Made by a program: the position numbers and the translations under genes | Shown here: positions 9,648-20,400 of the stretch, piece after piece | Layout of the letters: every line of letters starts with the position of its first letter | How positions within the stretch are numbered: position 1 is the stretch's first letter | Source of the DNA: Zygotorulaspora mrakii | Taxonomy: Eukaryota; Ascomycota; Saccharomycetes; Saccharomycetales; Saccharomycetaceae | Reading direction: 5' to 3' | Assembly (NCBI RefSeq): GCF_013402915.1 | Contig: NC_050722.1 | Coordinates: forward strand, 248,001-312,000 | DNA: 64,000 nt | Notes under the pieces: generated by a model | Databases searched by the model: none | What the model saw: only the letters and a program-made list of their open reading frames with translations | What the model was told of the DNA's origin: nothing

Positions 9648-10622
9648 TTAAAACTCAACAATTGCACCCGAGCCTATGCTTCTCCATGTCGTCATATCGA
9701 CGTTCCAGTTACGCCATTTGTCTAAAGAAGCACGATCTACTATTACTTGGGGACCATTGGAAGCTGTTTGCCTCAAACTATTCGATACACCAAAATCCAC
9801 GGAATCAGTCTGCTGTTGTTGCTGCCCCAACGATCTAATCTCTGATTCCTTCGTATCTAGTTGTAATCTAACACTTGCTAGTTCCCTTCGAGCTGTATCA
9901 AGCTCTTTGTTCAATAGTTCGATTTCATTCTGTAGCTCTTCAATCTCTGTTTCATGGTCCATATTAATGAATTTCATTGTTTTGTTCTCCTTTATTACAG
10001 TTTCCAGTTGTTCTTTTAGATTTTCCAATTCGTTTTGATCCTTTTCCTTTTGAATAGTAGCCATGAAGTCTGTTTCATTGCCCTGGCCCTCATCGAACAG
10101 AGCATGCGTATCATTCTGTAAAGGTGGATTGCTTGAATCTGATGACTTGACCTCTGTTTTTGCTTCATGTACTTCTTGCTCACCTTGCGAGTCCTCATTG
10201 TTTTCACTCTGTTCTGTGCTTGAAGGGATTTTTTCAGCCTCCGAACCGGTCTCCTCTTTCTGTTCGTCTTCAGTTCGCTTCTTGGTCTCCGGCCCAGACT
10301 TGTGTGCATGCTCTTGGGTACGTGCCTCTCCAAAGCCTGGAGTGGCTTCCTGACCTTGATCGCTACTTAACTCACCTTCGGTTAATTGAACGGAAGAGTC
10401 TTTGGCAGCCTCATCACGCTCAAAGACATCTTCAGTTTGTTCTGGTGCATCGACAGATCCTTCGTGCTCGGAAGATTTTGATTCTTGATTTTGTTGGGCA
10501 TTCTTTTTATCCCTGTTCTTTTTATCCTTATTCTTCTTACTCTTCTTCTTCAACTCCTCTACCCTTTTCCTTGCATCTTCGAGCTGCTTGATTCTCTTTA
10601 CCTCTTCATCCTGATCGGTCAT
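9648..10622 (-). CDS. BUG1: cis-Golgi coiled-coil protein Bug1
   Basis: Bug1 is the partner of the GRASP protein Grh1 in ER-to-Golgi transport. The protein (324 aa; 341 in S. cerevisiae) starts with a charged Lys-rich helix. A low-complexity Glu/Ser/Gln region follows over about residues 40-180, then a heptad-rich coiled coil over about 190-265. A short C terminus with aromatic residues ends it, and this tail is probably the Grh1-binding end. Sequence conservation in the middle is expected to be weak, so identity rests on the coiled coil, the C-terminal WRSIGSGAIVEF-type end and its place next to GET3 (YDL099W-YDL100C). Confidence 0.9.
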   Translation of the reverse strand: MTDQDEEVKRIKQLEDARKRVEELKKKSKKNKDKKNRDKKNAQQNQESKSSEHEGSVDAPEQTEDVFERDEAAKDSSVQLTEGELSSDQGQEATPGFGEARTQEHAHKSGPETKKRTEDEQKEETGSEAEKIPSSTEQSENNEDSQGEQEVHEAKTEVKSSDSSNPPLQNDTHALFDEGQGNETDFMATIQKEKDQNELENLKEQLETVIKENKTMKFINMDHETEIEELQNEIELLNKELDTARRELASVRLQLDTKESEIRSLGQQQQQTDSVDFGVSNSLRQTASNGPQVIVDRASLDKWRNWNVDMTTWRSIGSGAIVEF

Positions 10623-10828
10623 GCTTGATCGATAGTTGCTGTTTGAATTGATCCGATAGCTTCTTTCGTGTTCTTTTCGTTTCGTTGTGGCTTAATTGTT
10701 ATATTAACGTCCTTTTTTGAGTCTTCAAAGTAACAACGATGAAAATCAAACTGATATAGAAAGCTGTATACACTTTACAATAACAAAGTGGGCATCATAT
10801 CATTCTTTGAACTCTACAAACACTACAC

Positions 10829-11893
10829 ATGGATCTATCTATTGAACCAAATTTGCACTCTCTAATTACTTCCTCAACGCATAAGTGGATTTTCGTTGGT
10901 GGTAAAGGTGGTGTTGGTAAGACAACATCATCGTGTTCTATTGCTATTCAAATGGCATTGGCACAACCACAAAAACAGTATTTGTTAATTTCTACTGATC
11001 CTGCTCACAATTTAAGTGACGCTTTTGGTGAGAAATTTGGTAAGGATGCAAGAAAAGTTACAGGTATGAATAACTTATCATGTATGGAAATTGATCCATC
11101 GGCAGCATTAAAGGACATGAACGACATGGCAGTCTCACGCTCTAACGCAAATGGAGGTAGCGGTGAGTCGGATGGGTTGAGCAACCTGTTGCAGGGCGGT
11201 GGTCTCGCCGAGTTAACAGGATCTATCCCGGGTATCGATGAAGCATTATCATTCATGGAAGTGATGAAACATATTAGAAATCAAGAAAAGGGCGAAGGCG
11301 AGTCCTACGATACCGTCATATTTGATACTGCTCCAACGGGACACACCTTGAGATTTCTACAATTGCCAAATACCCTTTCAAAACTACTGGAAAAGTTTGG
11401 CGAGATCACCGGAAATTTTGGCCCAATGTTGAACTCGCTTGCTGGCACCGGTAACATTGATATTACCGGGAAACTTAATCAGTTGAAAGAAAATGTTGAA
11501 TTAATCAAAAGCCAATTCACCAATCCTGATTTAACAACTTTTGTTTGCGTTTGCATTAGTGAATTCTTATCGCTATATGAAACAGAAAGGTTGATTCAAG
11601 AATTAATTTCTTACGACATGGATGTAAATTCAATCATCGTCAATCAATTGCTTTTTGCAGAACACGATCTAGAGCATAACTGCAAAAGATGTCAAGCAAG
11701 ATGGAAAATGCAAAAGAAGTACTTGGATCAAATTGATGAACTGTATGAGGATTTCCATGTTATCAAGATGCCACTATGTGCTGGTGAAATCAGAGGTTTG
11801 GATAATTTGAGAAAGTTTTCTAAATTTCTCGACAAGGAGTACGATCCATCTAAAGATGGCGAAGTCATATACGAGCTAGAAGAGAAAAACTAG
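10829..11893 (+). CDS. GET3: Guided-entry ATPase Get3
   Basis: Get3 is the cytosolic ATPase that carries tail-anchored proteins to the Get1/Get2 receptor at the ER. The length is 354 aa, identical to S. cerevisiae. A deviant P-loop GKGGVGKT spans residues 25-32, the switch I Asp57 sits in STDPAH, and the zinc-binding dimer motif is Cys285-Lys-Arg-Cys288. A methionine- and glycine-containing helical insert at about residues 100-130 and the region from about 190 form the client-binding groove. Divergent from BUG1 with a 206-bp shared promoter. It belongs to the chromosome IV set (YDL100C). Confidence 0.98.
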   Translation: MDLSIEPNLHSLITSSTHKWIFVGGKGGVGKTTSSCSIAIQMALAQPQKQYLLISTDPAHNLSDAFGEKFGKDARKVTGMNNLSCMEIDPSAALKDMNDMAVSRSNANGGSGESDGLSNLLQGGGLAELTGSIPGIDEALSFMEVMKHIRNQEKGEGESYDTVIFDTAPTGHTLRFLQLPNTLSKLLEKFGEITGNFGPMLNSLAGTGNIDITGKLNQLKENVELIKSQFTNPDLTTFVCVCISEFLSLYETERLIQELISYDMDVNSIIVNQLLFAEHDLEHNCKRCQARWKMQKKYLDQIDELYEDFHVIKMPLCAGEIRGLDNLRKFSKFLDKEYDPSKDGEVIYELEEKN

Positions 11894-12061
11894 GAAAAAA
11901 AACGTTAAATCCTTCTAGAATACCGTTGTTCACTTTATTCTCTTACGTATTTGTGTAGATAGAAACTTGATGTTTAACGGCTCAGTCTAGACAGATCTAT
12001 TGGAGTAGTGTGCGATAAGTTGTAAGTAATGATCAGGCAGGTCAAATAAAAGCGAAAAAAA

Positions 12062-12134
12062 TGCTCTAGGGGAGGTTCGAACTCTCGACCTTCAGATTAT
12101 GAGACTGACGCTCTGCCGACTGAGCTACTAAAGC
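12062..12134 (-). tRNA. tRNA-Met (CAT), elongator type
   Basis: The reverse complement folds into a full cloverleaf of 73 nt. A 7-bp acceptor stem contains one G-U pair, the D-arm contains the A box, the anticodon loop is CTCATAA (anticodon CAT), and the T-arm loop is TTCGAAC inside the B box. It matches the yeast elongator tRNA-Met pattern, not the initiator. There is no intron. The 5' end faces a solo LTR 113 bp away. Confidence 0.96.
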
Positions 12135-12247
12135 TGGTTTTTACTTTAAGATGGAAAATATGCCTTTTCATATTCCTTTAGTTCGAGGAGAGCCATATGA
12201 TTTTTGCCGATTTGTTTTCAGATGCTGTCATTATTTGGAAAGAATTC

Positions 12248-12739
12248 TATATGGAAAGAATGTTTTCTTCGGCGTTGTCGATAGTAACTTGGTTTGACAT
12301 TGATGATGATACTATGATATTCGATTATAGAGATATATAATTCCTTGATTTTCTATATCATGAATTGAGATAAAACTTATTGAACTTGGATTAATATCTG
12401 GAAAATACGTCAGTATTTATACCCAACATTTCGCACCTATTGAACCATAAGAGAGGACGACGAGTGAAGAATTTTCATCGTCATCACACCATTCTAGTCC
12501 CATGGAATCCACAGTACAACTGTTATTTCGTGTTCATTCCATAGACTCCTTCGTAGTCAGACTCCTGAATTGTAAACGTCTCGCGATAGATTACCATCCG
12601 ATATCTTTCCAGGATCGATTGATATTCTGTTAGGGCTTCATCTGACTTTATTCCTTTCGCTCTACAACTGAAAAAGATTCAACCTCTGCCTCTCTCAGAT
12701 TGTCTCTTTATGTCTTTTGCTTATAGTTTAATATCAAAA
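12248..12739 (+). mobile_element. Solo LTR of a Ty-like retrotransposon, copy 1
   Basis: About 490 bp align almost end to end with 33391-33829 (many exact runs, for example around GGACGACGAGTGAAG) and more distantly with 32151-32608. The best-preserved ends in the family are TGTTGG at the left and CAACA at the right, the inverted termini of Ty LTRs. Here they have drifted to TATATGG and CAAAA. No reverse transcriptase, integrase or Gag frame is next to it, so it is a solo LTR. It lies 113 bp upstream of tRNA-Met. Strand is assigned by the TG...CA convention. The exact right end is uncertain by some tens of bases. Confidence 0.72.
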
Positions 12740-12870
12740 TTTCACACTAGAACCGCATGATAAGAACACAATATGACATTTTTCTATTCTTTCCAGATAA
12801 ACGGGCTCTCTTATCAACGGTCCCTAATTGCAAATTGGCTGAAGTATCGAAAAGAAAAGCCCTTGCGCGT

Positions 12871-13245
12871 TTACCTCGCATTCAAAACGTCAAATTCTTG
12901 ATGGACCCTTTCCAACCACCTTTTGACCAATTTTTCATGCTCTTCTTCTAACTGTGCATATTTGTGACCGACCAAATTATTTTCAATATTCAAGCTGATC
13001 AACTCATTATTCAACTTTTCTGAATCGTTATTTTTAACTTTGATGACTTCTCTGAGTGATCTTACTTCTGCATCTTTGTCTTTCAACTCTTTGCGGAGTC
13101 TATTTACGGTCGACTTGAGGTTATTCTGCTTAGTCGCATTAATGTCTTCATCGCGCAATGCTATTGGGACATCCCTGAATAGATCGCAGAATCGACTTTC
13201 AATAACATCCCGGTCTTGAAGCTTTGTGATATATCCTTGGTCCAT
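12871..13245 (-). CDS. ATG16: Autophagy protein Atg16
   Basis: Atg16 binds the Atg5-Atg12 conjugate and dimerises, forming the E3-like complex for Atg8 lipidation at the phagophore. The protein is short (124 aa; 150 in S. cerevisiae). An N-terminal Atg5-binding helix lies in about the first 40 residues, followed by a coiled coil over about 45-120. It has no WD40 domain, which only the larger animal proteins have. The 3' end lies about 130 bp beyond the LTR. Its position before the YMR160W homologue agrees with YMR159C. Confidence 0.9.
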   Translation of the reverse strand: MDQGYITKLQDRDVIESRFCDLFRDVPIALRDEDINATKQNNLKSTVNRLRKELKDKDAEVRSLREVIKVKNNDSEKLNNELISLNIENNLVGHKYAQLEEEHEKLVKRWLERVHQEFDVLNAR

Positions 13246-13390
13246 AGTATAGCTGCCTTAATGAATCTCTTTAAATTTCATACTATTTTTATAAGCTGTC
13301 TCCAAATCTGATAGACCCGTTTGTTTTAAAGGTTGCCATTTTTATAATGACTTATGCGCAAAGAACAAAACAGGTAAAAAACTGTGTGGA

Positions 13391-15700
13391 ATGAGTGAGG
13401 CCAGTCATGATGCTCCATCAAAGATCGTAACTTGGGGCTCTTGGTGGCGTGGTCGTGGACTAGAAACTGATGCGCAAGACCAGGATGAGAATGATGTTAC
13501 AGCGGGAAGTACTGCACTCAAGACCAGCACAACGGCAGTGCCTGAGAACTTAAGTAACGAGAGAGAGGTCCATAACTCTTCGACCGTAGGCACTGCAGAA
13601 AACGTGCAAAACTCTGCGACCGCTGGTTGGTATTCTAGCATCGTTTCAAGAGTTTCGTCTATTCCGTTATTCAATAATCAAACAATAGACGTTGTCATAG
13701 ATGGTAACACGAGGTATTCTCAGCTCAGTGAGGGTCAGATCCAAATTTTAGAATTAGAAGCTGTACAAACAATTGTGCGACGCTCAAACTCCTGGGTATG
13801 GTATAGAAATTTGACGCATTTCAACGAGGGAACGTCAAGCTGGATAGAGCAAACGGGTATTGTGAGTGTTTATGGTACGGGCTCCTCAAAGTGTCCATTA
13901 CCGTTAAAACACTATCCAATACCAGACAGCAGCTCTGGATACCATGTTTATCTCACTGACTCCCTTATTTTGCCGACTGATTCCCCATTAAAAATGCTGC
14001 ACGATCAGTCGCTGTTAAGTAGAGTATCAACTGCAGCGAGAAATTACTACAATTTCCCAAGCGAAAAGCATTTGTACCTTAAGAAGACCACAGAAGGTTT
14101 GTTAAAAGAGGGAAGAGCCTTGATAATATCAGTTGTTGGATATTTACCTGAGAAATATGAGAAGTACTCATTGGAAGAGCAGCGATCCGCTGAGTACTTG
14201 TCCAGAAAACTTGCTCTTTCTTTGCAGCATGAACAGCCTGCTGAAATAATATCACTATCAATTGAATGCCCATTACACACTAAAGATTTGAAGACAGTCT
14301 TCCAAGAATGCGTCGGATTACTGCAAAATTGGAAAGATTTGTTCAAGGATGTTTCTTCAATTTTTTTTACTTGTGTATATCACAGTGTTCCGTTAACTAT
14401 TTTGTTAGCCAAGCATATTTTGAAAGATCATGAGTCGCTAGAAATAAACGCCACAACTCCGGTCGGTATCTTAGCAATGGAGTCAGACTTACAAGGCTAT
14501 CGGTTTTGGGATCATAGCAGTGATGCTACGTCCAGCTCAGAACAAAGCTATCAAAAAGTACAACAAATGAGGGAAAAACAACTATTTCAAGGTGTCAGCA
14601 AGAATGAGCGAGAAATATTGTCCAAGATCAGACTTTATAGAAAACTAGACTCTGAAGAATCTAGATTAGTCCAATCCAATTTAGACTGGCTTCTTTATCA
14701 TTGGAGGGGATTCAGGTTTAATTTCTTTTGCAAACTGTATGACAACTTTATGACAGCTTCACAGAAACTAGCAGTCGATTACAACCATCCTAAGATTTTT
14801 AGAAATATCTGGTGTGATGGTAGGCACATGGGTCATGACACAAGACATCCGCTTCAGCTGAATATACCAGACGTTCAAACAAAGACACCTAAATTTGAAT
14901 GCACATTAGAAGTTCCAGAGAAACGTATATTTGAAGTTACGTTGTTGAATAGTATTTTGCTGGCTTTGAATTTAGGAAATACCAAATTTGTACCAATCAT
15001 GAAGCTAATTAGTCCTTTCTTCATATCTCGAACTTTCAATCAAAATACAATGTCACCAAACTTGAAAAAGCAAACCCAAACAGAATTGAAGAATTGGCTG
15101 CAAGAAATGGATTTAAAATGGCGAACCAACGAGACTGATGAGCAAAGCATCGGAGAATTACCGGACAAGGTCTCAAGTGTGCACAAGTTCATGGAATTTT
15201 CTCATTATCACGATATGAGAACACCAGAGCTCATGAAAGTTTACTCAAATATTTATGATGACGACTCCGTCTACCAAACATTCATTGAAAATACTATCAA
15301 GACCAGGTCATTATTAGGTGAGAAACATCTAACGTTATTGGGAGATCATTCAGCTCCCAGGAGCATATTAAATACTGTTAACCAATATGATTTAGTATGG
15401 AAATTCCATGAGTTTTTATCTGAATTCATGAGACTACGGAACTTACCGCAGCAACCGGAAGCAAAATGTCTCAAGTTCACAATATCATTAAATTATTCCT
15501 TCTGGGAGCAAGCTTACTACGATCCAATATTATTCAAGAAAGACACTTCAGAAGCCATAAAGCACCTTGAACATATTTGGGAAAACTATCAATCTTGGGA
15601 CCCATCCACTAGAGGTCTGAAGCAGCTGAAGAGCGTCCTAAGCGTCTTATCGCTATATAATAACCCATCCGAAATGGTGCAAGATGTAGCATATAAATGA
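13391..15700 (+). CDS. Conserved fungal protein, YMR160W homologue
   Basis: This 769-aa protein has no catalytic motif that I recognise (816 aa for YMR160W as I recall). It has a polar N-terminal region with a WGSWWRGRG stretch, a Thr/Ser-rich segment to about residue 80, and a long globular region to the end. The middle looks alpha/beta-hydrolase-like (GRALIISVVGYLPEKYEKY, then a FFTCVYHSVPLT stretch), but I see no clear nucleophile elbow. Identification rests on position between ATG16 and HLJ1, on size and on orientation. The S. cerevisiae protein has been reported at the vacuolar membrane; no signal or clear membrane segment is evident here. Confidence 0.85.
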   Translation: MSEASHDAPSKIVTWGSWWRGRGLETDAQDQDENDVTAGSTALKTSTTAVPENLSNEREVHNSSTVGTAENVQNSATAGWYSSIVSRVSSIPLFNNQTIDVVIDGNTRYSQLSEGQIQILELEAVQTIVRRSNSWVWYRNLTHFNEGTSSWIEQTGIVSVYGTGSSKCPLPLKHYPIPDSSSGYHVYLTDSLILPTDSPLKMLHDQSLLSRVSTAARNYYNFPSEKHLYLKKTTEGLLKEGRALIISVVGYLPEKYEKYSLEEQRSAEYLSRKLALSLQHEQPAEIISLSIECPLHTKDLKTVFQECVGLLQNWKDLFKDVSSIFFTCVYHSVPLTILLAKHILKDHESLEINATTPVGILAMESDLQGYRFWDHSSDATSSSEQSYQKVQQMREKQLFQGVSKNEREILSKIRLYRKLDSEESRLVQSNLDWLLYHWRGFRFNFFCKLYDNFMTASQKLAVDYNHPKIFRNIWCDGRHMGHDTRHPLQLNIPDVQTKTPKFECTLEVPEKRIFEVTLLNSILLALNLGNTKFVPIMKLISPFFISRTFNQNTMSPNLKKQTQTELKNWLQEMDLKWRTNETDEQSIGELPDKVSSVHKFMEFSHYHDMRTPELMKVYSNIYDDDSVYQTFIENTIKTRSLLGEKHLTLLGDHSAPRSILNTVNQYDLVWKFHEFLSEFMRLRNLPQQPEAKCLKFTISLNYSFWEQAYYDPILFKKDTSEAIKHLEHIWENYQSWDPSTRGLKQLKSVLSVLSLYNNPSEMVQDVAYK

Positions 15701-15705
15701 CAGCC

Positions 15706-15711
15706 ACGCGT
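15706..15711. promoter_or_regulatory. MluI cell-cycle box (ACGCGT) upstream of DUN1
   Basis: A perfect ACGCGT lies 105 bp upstream of the proposed DUN1 exon-1 ATG and 6 bp after the stop of the preceding gene. MBF (Mbp1-Swi6) binds this sequence at S-phase and DNA-damage genes in S. cerevisiae. The motif is seen; its function here is inferred. Confidence 0.5.
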
Positions 15712-15815
15712 TTTTCAAAGTTGTTACTAAAAAAAAAAGAGTAGTAATATGTAGAGTATACATAATTTACAGCTCGTCCCCAGCTCTGAACAAACAGTAT
15801 AGAGCGGTGTAGGAG

Positions 15816-17407
15816 ATGATAGACCCATCACTGAAAAGAGTATGTTTAAGTAGGAGATATTTCGGGAGATGAGCTTCCTCGCTTTGCATTTACTAACCCT
15901 TTAAATTTAGGAGCGTAGTGATGAAGTGCACGAATATTCCAAGCGATATCAAATCGAGAATGGAAGCAGACAGAGAAAACTCATTGGTATTCTTGTTAAT
16001 TTGATACCTGGGAAGGAGCAAAAAATTTCAATCTTTGACTCTGCAATTACGACAATTGGAAGAAGTCGAAGCTGCGATGTGGTACTTATGGAATCGGATA
16101 TTTCAACAATTCACTGTCAATTATGCACGATAAGAATGAACGTAGATGGAATAAAGAGACAGTTAATCAATATCGTGGATAAGAGCAGAAATGGGACCTA
16201 TGTGAATAGTAACAGACTTTCAAGACGGGATTATATTTTGAAAAATGGCGATAAATTAGTTTTTGGAAAGAGTTGTTCATTTTTATTCAGGTACGTAGGT
16301 TTCGAATATAGTGAGGAAGATAATGGTGGGAGAAAACAGGAGGATCCAGCAATAAAAAATGATGATGCAGTTTTCAAAAAGCCTCAATTAGGGACTAAAC
16401 CGACTACTATTGAATCATCTGCTACATGGAAGAAAACCAGACAAACTTCTGTTTTTGATACGTATGTTATTGGTAAAGAATTAGGTGTCGGACATTATGC
16501 CACGGTAAAAGAAGGTATCAACAAGAGAACGGGAGAAATTGTTGCCATAAAGATCTTTCATTCACAATTAAATGATGATCAAAAAAAGAATAAGCAATTT
16601 AGAGAAGAAATAAGTGTTCTTCTTCGAGTGAAACATCCGAATATCGTGAACCTTTTAGATACTTTCACAGAGCCTGTAAGCAAATCCCAAATACAGAAGT
16701 ACCTTATACTAGAGAAAATTGACAGTGGCGAACTCTTCGACCGAATAGTCAGGAAGACTAATCTTAGTGTCGAAGAAACAAAAGCGTTGTTCAAGCAAAT
16801 CCTTGTTGGTCTCAAATATCTGCATGGCGAAAACATTATCCACAGAGATATAAAACCTGAGAATATCTTGCTCAATATCACTAAACGAAGGCACAGTCAT
16901 GAGATACAGTTAGGTCCTTGGGATGAGGATGAAATTGATATACAAGTTAAAATTGCAGATTTTGGGCTAGCAAAATTCACAGGTGAGATGCAATTCACAT
17001 CAACACTTTGCGGCACTCCCTCCTATGTTGCCCCAGAAGTCTTAAAGAAAACAGAGTATAGCTCAAAAGTAGATATGTGGAGTGCTGGCGTTCTGCTCTA
17101 CGTATGTTTGTGCGGATTTCCTCCATTTAGTGATAGCTTGAGTCCCCCATCACTAAAAGAGCAGATTCTTGGTGGCATATTTGCTTTTTACTCGCCATAC
17201 TGGGATGAGATAGACGATAGCATACTGCATCTGATATCGAATTTACTGGTGGTAAATCCATCGGAAAGATACAGCGTGGAAGAGGCAATATCTCATTCCT
17301 GGGTCAAGGGGTCCCCTCAAACAAGTACTGCATCTGCTGAGATAGAGCGACTCGTCATATCGCCCGAGAAGATACCCAAAACTTACTCTGAGCTATCTAA
17401 ACTATAG
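15816..17407 (+). CDS. DUN1: DNA-damage checkpoint kinase Dun1, two exons
   Basis: Dun1 is the FHA-domain Ser/Thr kinase that Rad53 activates to raise dNTP supply after DNA damage. The frame open from 15911 has no usable ATG before the FHA domain. Joining 15816-15839 (8 codons, MIDPSLKR) to 15911-17407 across a consensus intron gives 506 aa (513 in S. cerevisiae) and an N terminus ending in KRERSDEV, close to KREHSGDV of the S. cerevisiae protein. The FHA domain has Arg59 in GRSRSCDV. The kinase domain has a glycine loop GVGHYATV, the lysine in VAIKIFH, HRDIKPEN, DFGLAKF and an activation-loop Thr in STLCGTPSY. The C terminus ends in KTYSELS. Convergent with POL3, 61 bp apart. Confidence 0.94.
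15840..15910 (+). other. Spliceosomal intron of DUN1 (71 nt)
   Basis: The 5' splice site GTATGT (15840-15845) and the branch point TACTAAC (15891-15897) are both perfect yeast consensus. The 3' site TAG ends at 15910, after a T/A-rich stretch and about 14 nt from the branch A. The intron lies between codons (phase 0). Read through unspliced, the frame stops after 18 codons, so splicing is needed to make the kinase. To my knowledge S. cerevisiae DUN1 has no intron. Confidence 0.92.
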
Positions 17408-17468
17408 ACAACTTTAAAGTTTGTAAAATAATAATATGAATGATAATCGCTATTATATCTAAAATATT

Positions 17469-20400
17469 CTACCATTTGCTTAATTGTTCAACGTTTTCTT
17501 GCAATTCCTTCTTCGCCTTAACCCTCATGTAAAAAATGTCACAATTTTTGTTGGAACATAGTACTTCATTGTGTAAAGTGCCAGCGCATCGCTGACACTG
17601 TGTCCATAGGCGGGCGAACTTCTCTTCCAATTCTCGAACATTGTACAATGATTTGATGTAAAGTTCCCCCGATTTTTGTATGCAATTCAAGCAGAGAGGG
17701 CCTTCTCCTTTTTTCAGCGGACTTTTACAATTTTTACAAGAGTCAACTTTTTTTATGAACCCCATTAAACCACCTTTCATATTTCCCGTACTGATTTTGA
17801 TTGATTTCACAACAAACATAGCATTCGCCCGCTTCTCGCCAAGAATCGGTGTGATAATACTAATTATGGGATTTTGCAACTGATTTGTCAGATAGTACCT
17901 GGAATCGATTTGGATATTATGTTCCAGTACATATAAAGGGTCCTCTGCCCTGTTGTAAAGCTTGTCATTTCCACCAATTATAACATAATCAACCCTATCA
18001 CCAACATTTGGTCCAAACCCGTCTCGTTTTTTCATACGCTCCGTCAGAATTGCGTGGGGCTGAGGATTTGTATAGTTCGGCGCTAACGTCTTGGATATGA
18101 TCAACTTTGATATATCAGCCTCATTATGCAAGATCTGGTTTATTGTTTCTGCAATGAACGCGAGAGCACGCTCGACGTTCCTATCAATAAGTATAAGTTT
18201 TAAGACTTTATTCATCACAATGGAAACTAGTGGACACGAATCCCTCCGGACAGAAGCTAAACCCTTTTGGTCTAATTTGTCATACTTATCAGGATTCGTC
18301 CAATATAGACCAGCGTACCTTTTTTTGTTAATAAGCAAATACGGGTAGTAGGCTTTCTCGAATTCTAGATTTATCGGATGCTTGAACAGCGTTGAAACGT
18401 ATGACGCTGCTTCAGCACCTAGTCTCATAGATTCTTTAAGATCATTTGTTCCAAATTTAACCATTACTGAATCAGTGTCACCATAAACAACCACAGCGTC
18501 ATGTTCAAAACCATTTTTTATTGAATATTTCTCTTCTACAGACTGTTTGGTTAACATGATCATGTTACGGCCGAACGATGTGACTGATGAAGATATAGCC
18601 AGACATGGCAACTTGCCCACCGTTGCACCAGTAAATCCATATACAGAGTTGGCCGATATCTTAAGCGCTAACTGCCTACCATTGAGAACATCTCTCTTAA
18701 AGGGTTCCGTTTCATTCTTTAAATCCTTCTTCGCTCTCTGTCTAGCCCCTATCAATTCTTCAAGAATTATTGGTAGAATACCACGTCGTATTTTAGAGGT
18801 CACAAAATAGTCGCCATTGGGAGATACGACGTAGTCTTCCTCTATCTTCAATCCGAGTCTTTCAACTGTTTTTTTATCACAGAGAGTTGTATAACATAAG
18901 TTATGTGCCATCATAATACTTGGATACAGAGAATTGAAATCGAGTGTGGCAATTGGAATGTCATAATATCCCCTTATTGGTTCTATAACAGTGGCACCTT
19001 CATATTGCTCATCCGATCCTTGAGATTGCATATTGGGAATTACAGTATCGATTTGCAAACATTTTCTGAAAAGTTGTGAAACGACTTTTATCTGCTGACC
19101 TCTGCTTAGTAGATAAGAGAATGGAACCCCCGTCACACGAGCCATTTCTGTGTAGTTCACTAAAGCCATTAGCTTTTCTAATAATCTTAATGGAAGATAT
19201 GCATCTTTCAAACAGTAAACTGCTAATCTTCTTCTTGTCTCACTATCCCCATTTTGCAATGAAGTAATAATACTATAGTGTACATCTTCCTTCTGCTCAC
19301 CTAGAAAATGTGCAGAAACAGCATTCAATGTATATGATCTTAGCTTATATTCACGTTGAACAAATTGCAAGAGATCCAACTGCAATCGACCGTCAATATT
19401 GACGGTTTTAGATTCTCTGGTACCATAAGCTTTGGAGGAAAAAACCGAGTCCTTAACTTCCTGCTTAACGTTAGTTAACCTACCAAAATAGGGAAATATG
19501 TCAACTTTAAGAGCCTTTGCGCGATCTAATAAATACGGAAAATCAAAGTTGGAAGTATTATAGCCAATAATAACATCTGGATCAGCAGCAACAACGAAAT
19601 CACGCCAATTTTTTAACATTTCAACTTCAGTCTTGTGCGAAAAGACTTGTGAACCTGTTATAGGAGCACAGGAGTCGACTGTAAAGACATTTCTAATAAA
19701 TGGTTTTCGTGCACCTGCTATACTCATTACGTTGGCAATTTGGATGACAGGATCGTGTTGAGGTTCCGGGAAGACACCTATTCTACCGGCACACTCGATA
19801 TCAAACGAAAGTATTCTCAAAGGACTCGAATGTGACCATTCACCCTCTGGCTCATGAGACACCAAATCCCTATAATTTACTCTCACTTCTAATTGACATG
19901 TCGACACTCTCTCATTATCTGCAATCATTTTATACTTTTTTTTTGGCAATGTAATCCATGACATACCCACAATCCCACAGTCTATCATCAGTCGTAATGT
20001 ATATGCAATATTGTCATAGGTGGTTATTCCTGAAGAAAACCACGATTTGTATGTTAAATGGCCTCTTTCGAACGCTGTTCTTATTTTATTCAACGCGTTT
20101 GGGTAAGTGACATAAATTTTCCAAAACGGAAGTTTATTATCACCTGAGTAACCCCATATTGATTGCCTAGCAACCTGCTCGATTCTACTGACTTTATTAT
20201 CGAAGTTTTCGTTCAAATATCTCAAAAACCCGTCTATCTCATTTTGGTCAGAAGTCCCTGGCAAGTTTGGAACAGGCAAGTATAAATAATGCTGAAATCC
20301 AGTCACATTGCAGAGTATCGAATAACCCTCTTCGGTCACTCCAAAGAATCTCACCACTGTCGATGTGCCGTCATCACTAAAGCCGTGCAACGTACTTTGT

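Noticed and set aside
12757..12951. 64-codon plus-strand frame from the LTR edge into ATG16
   Set aside because: It runs antisense over the end of ATG16 and matches nothing.
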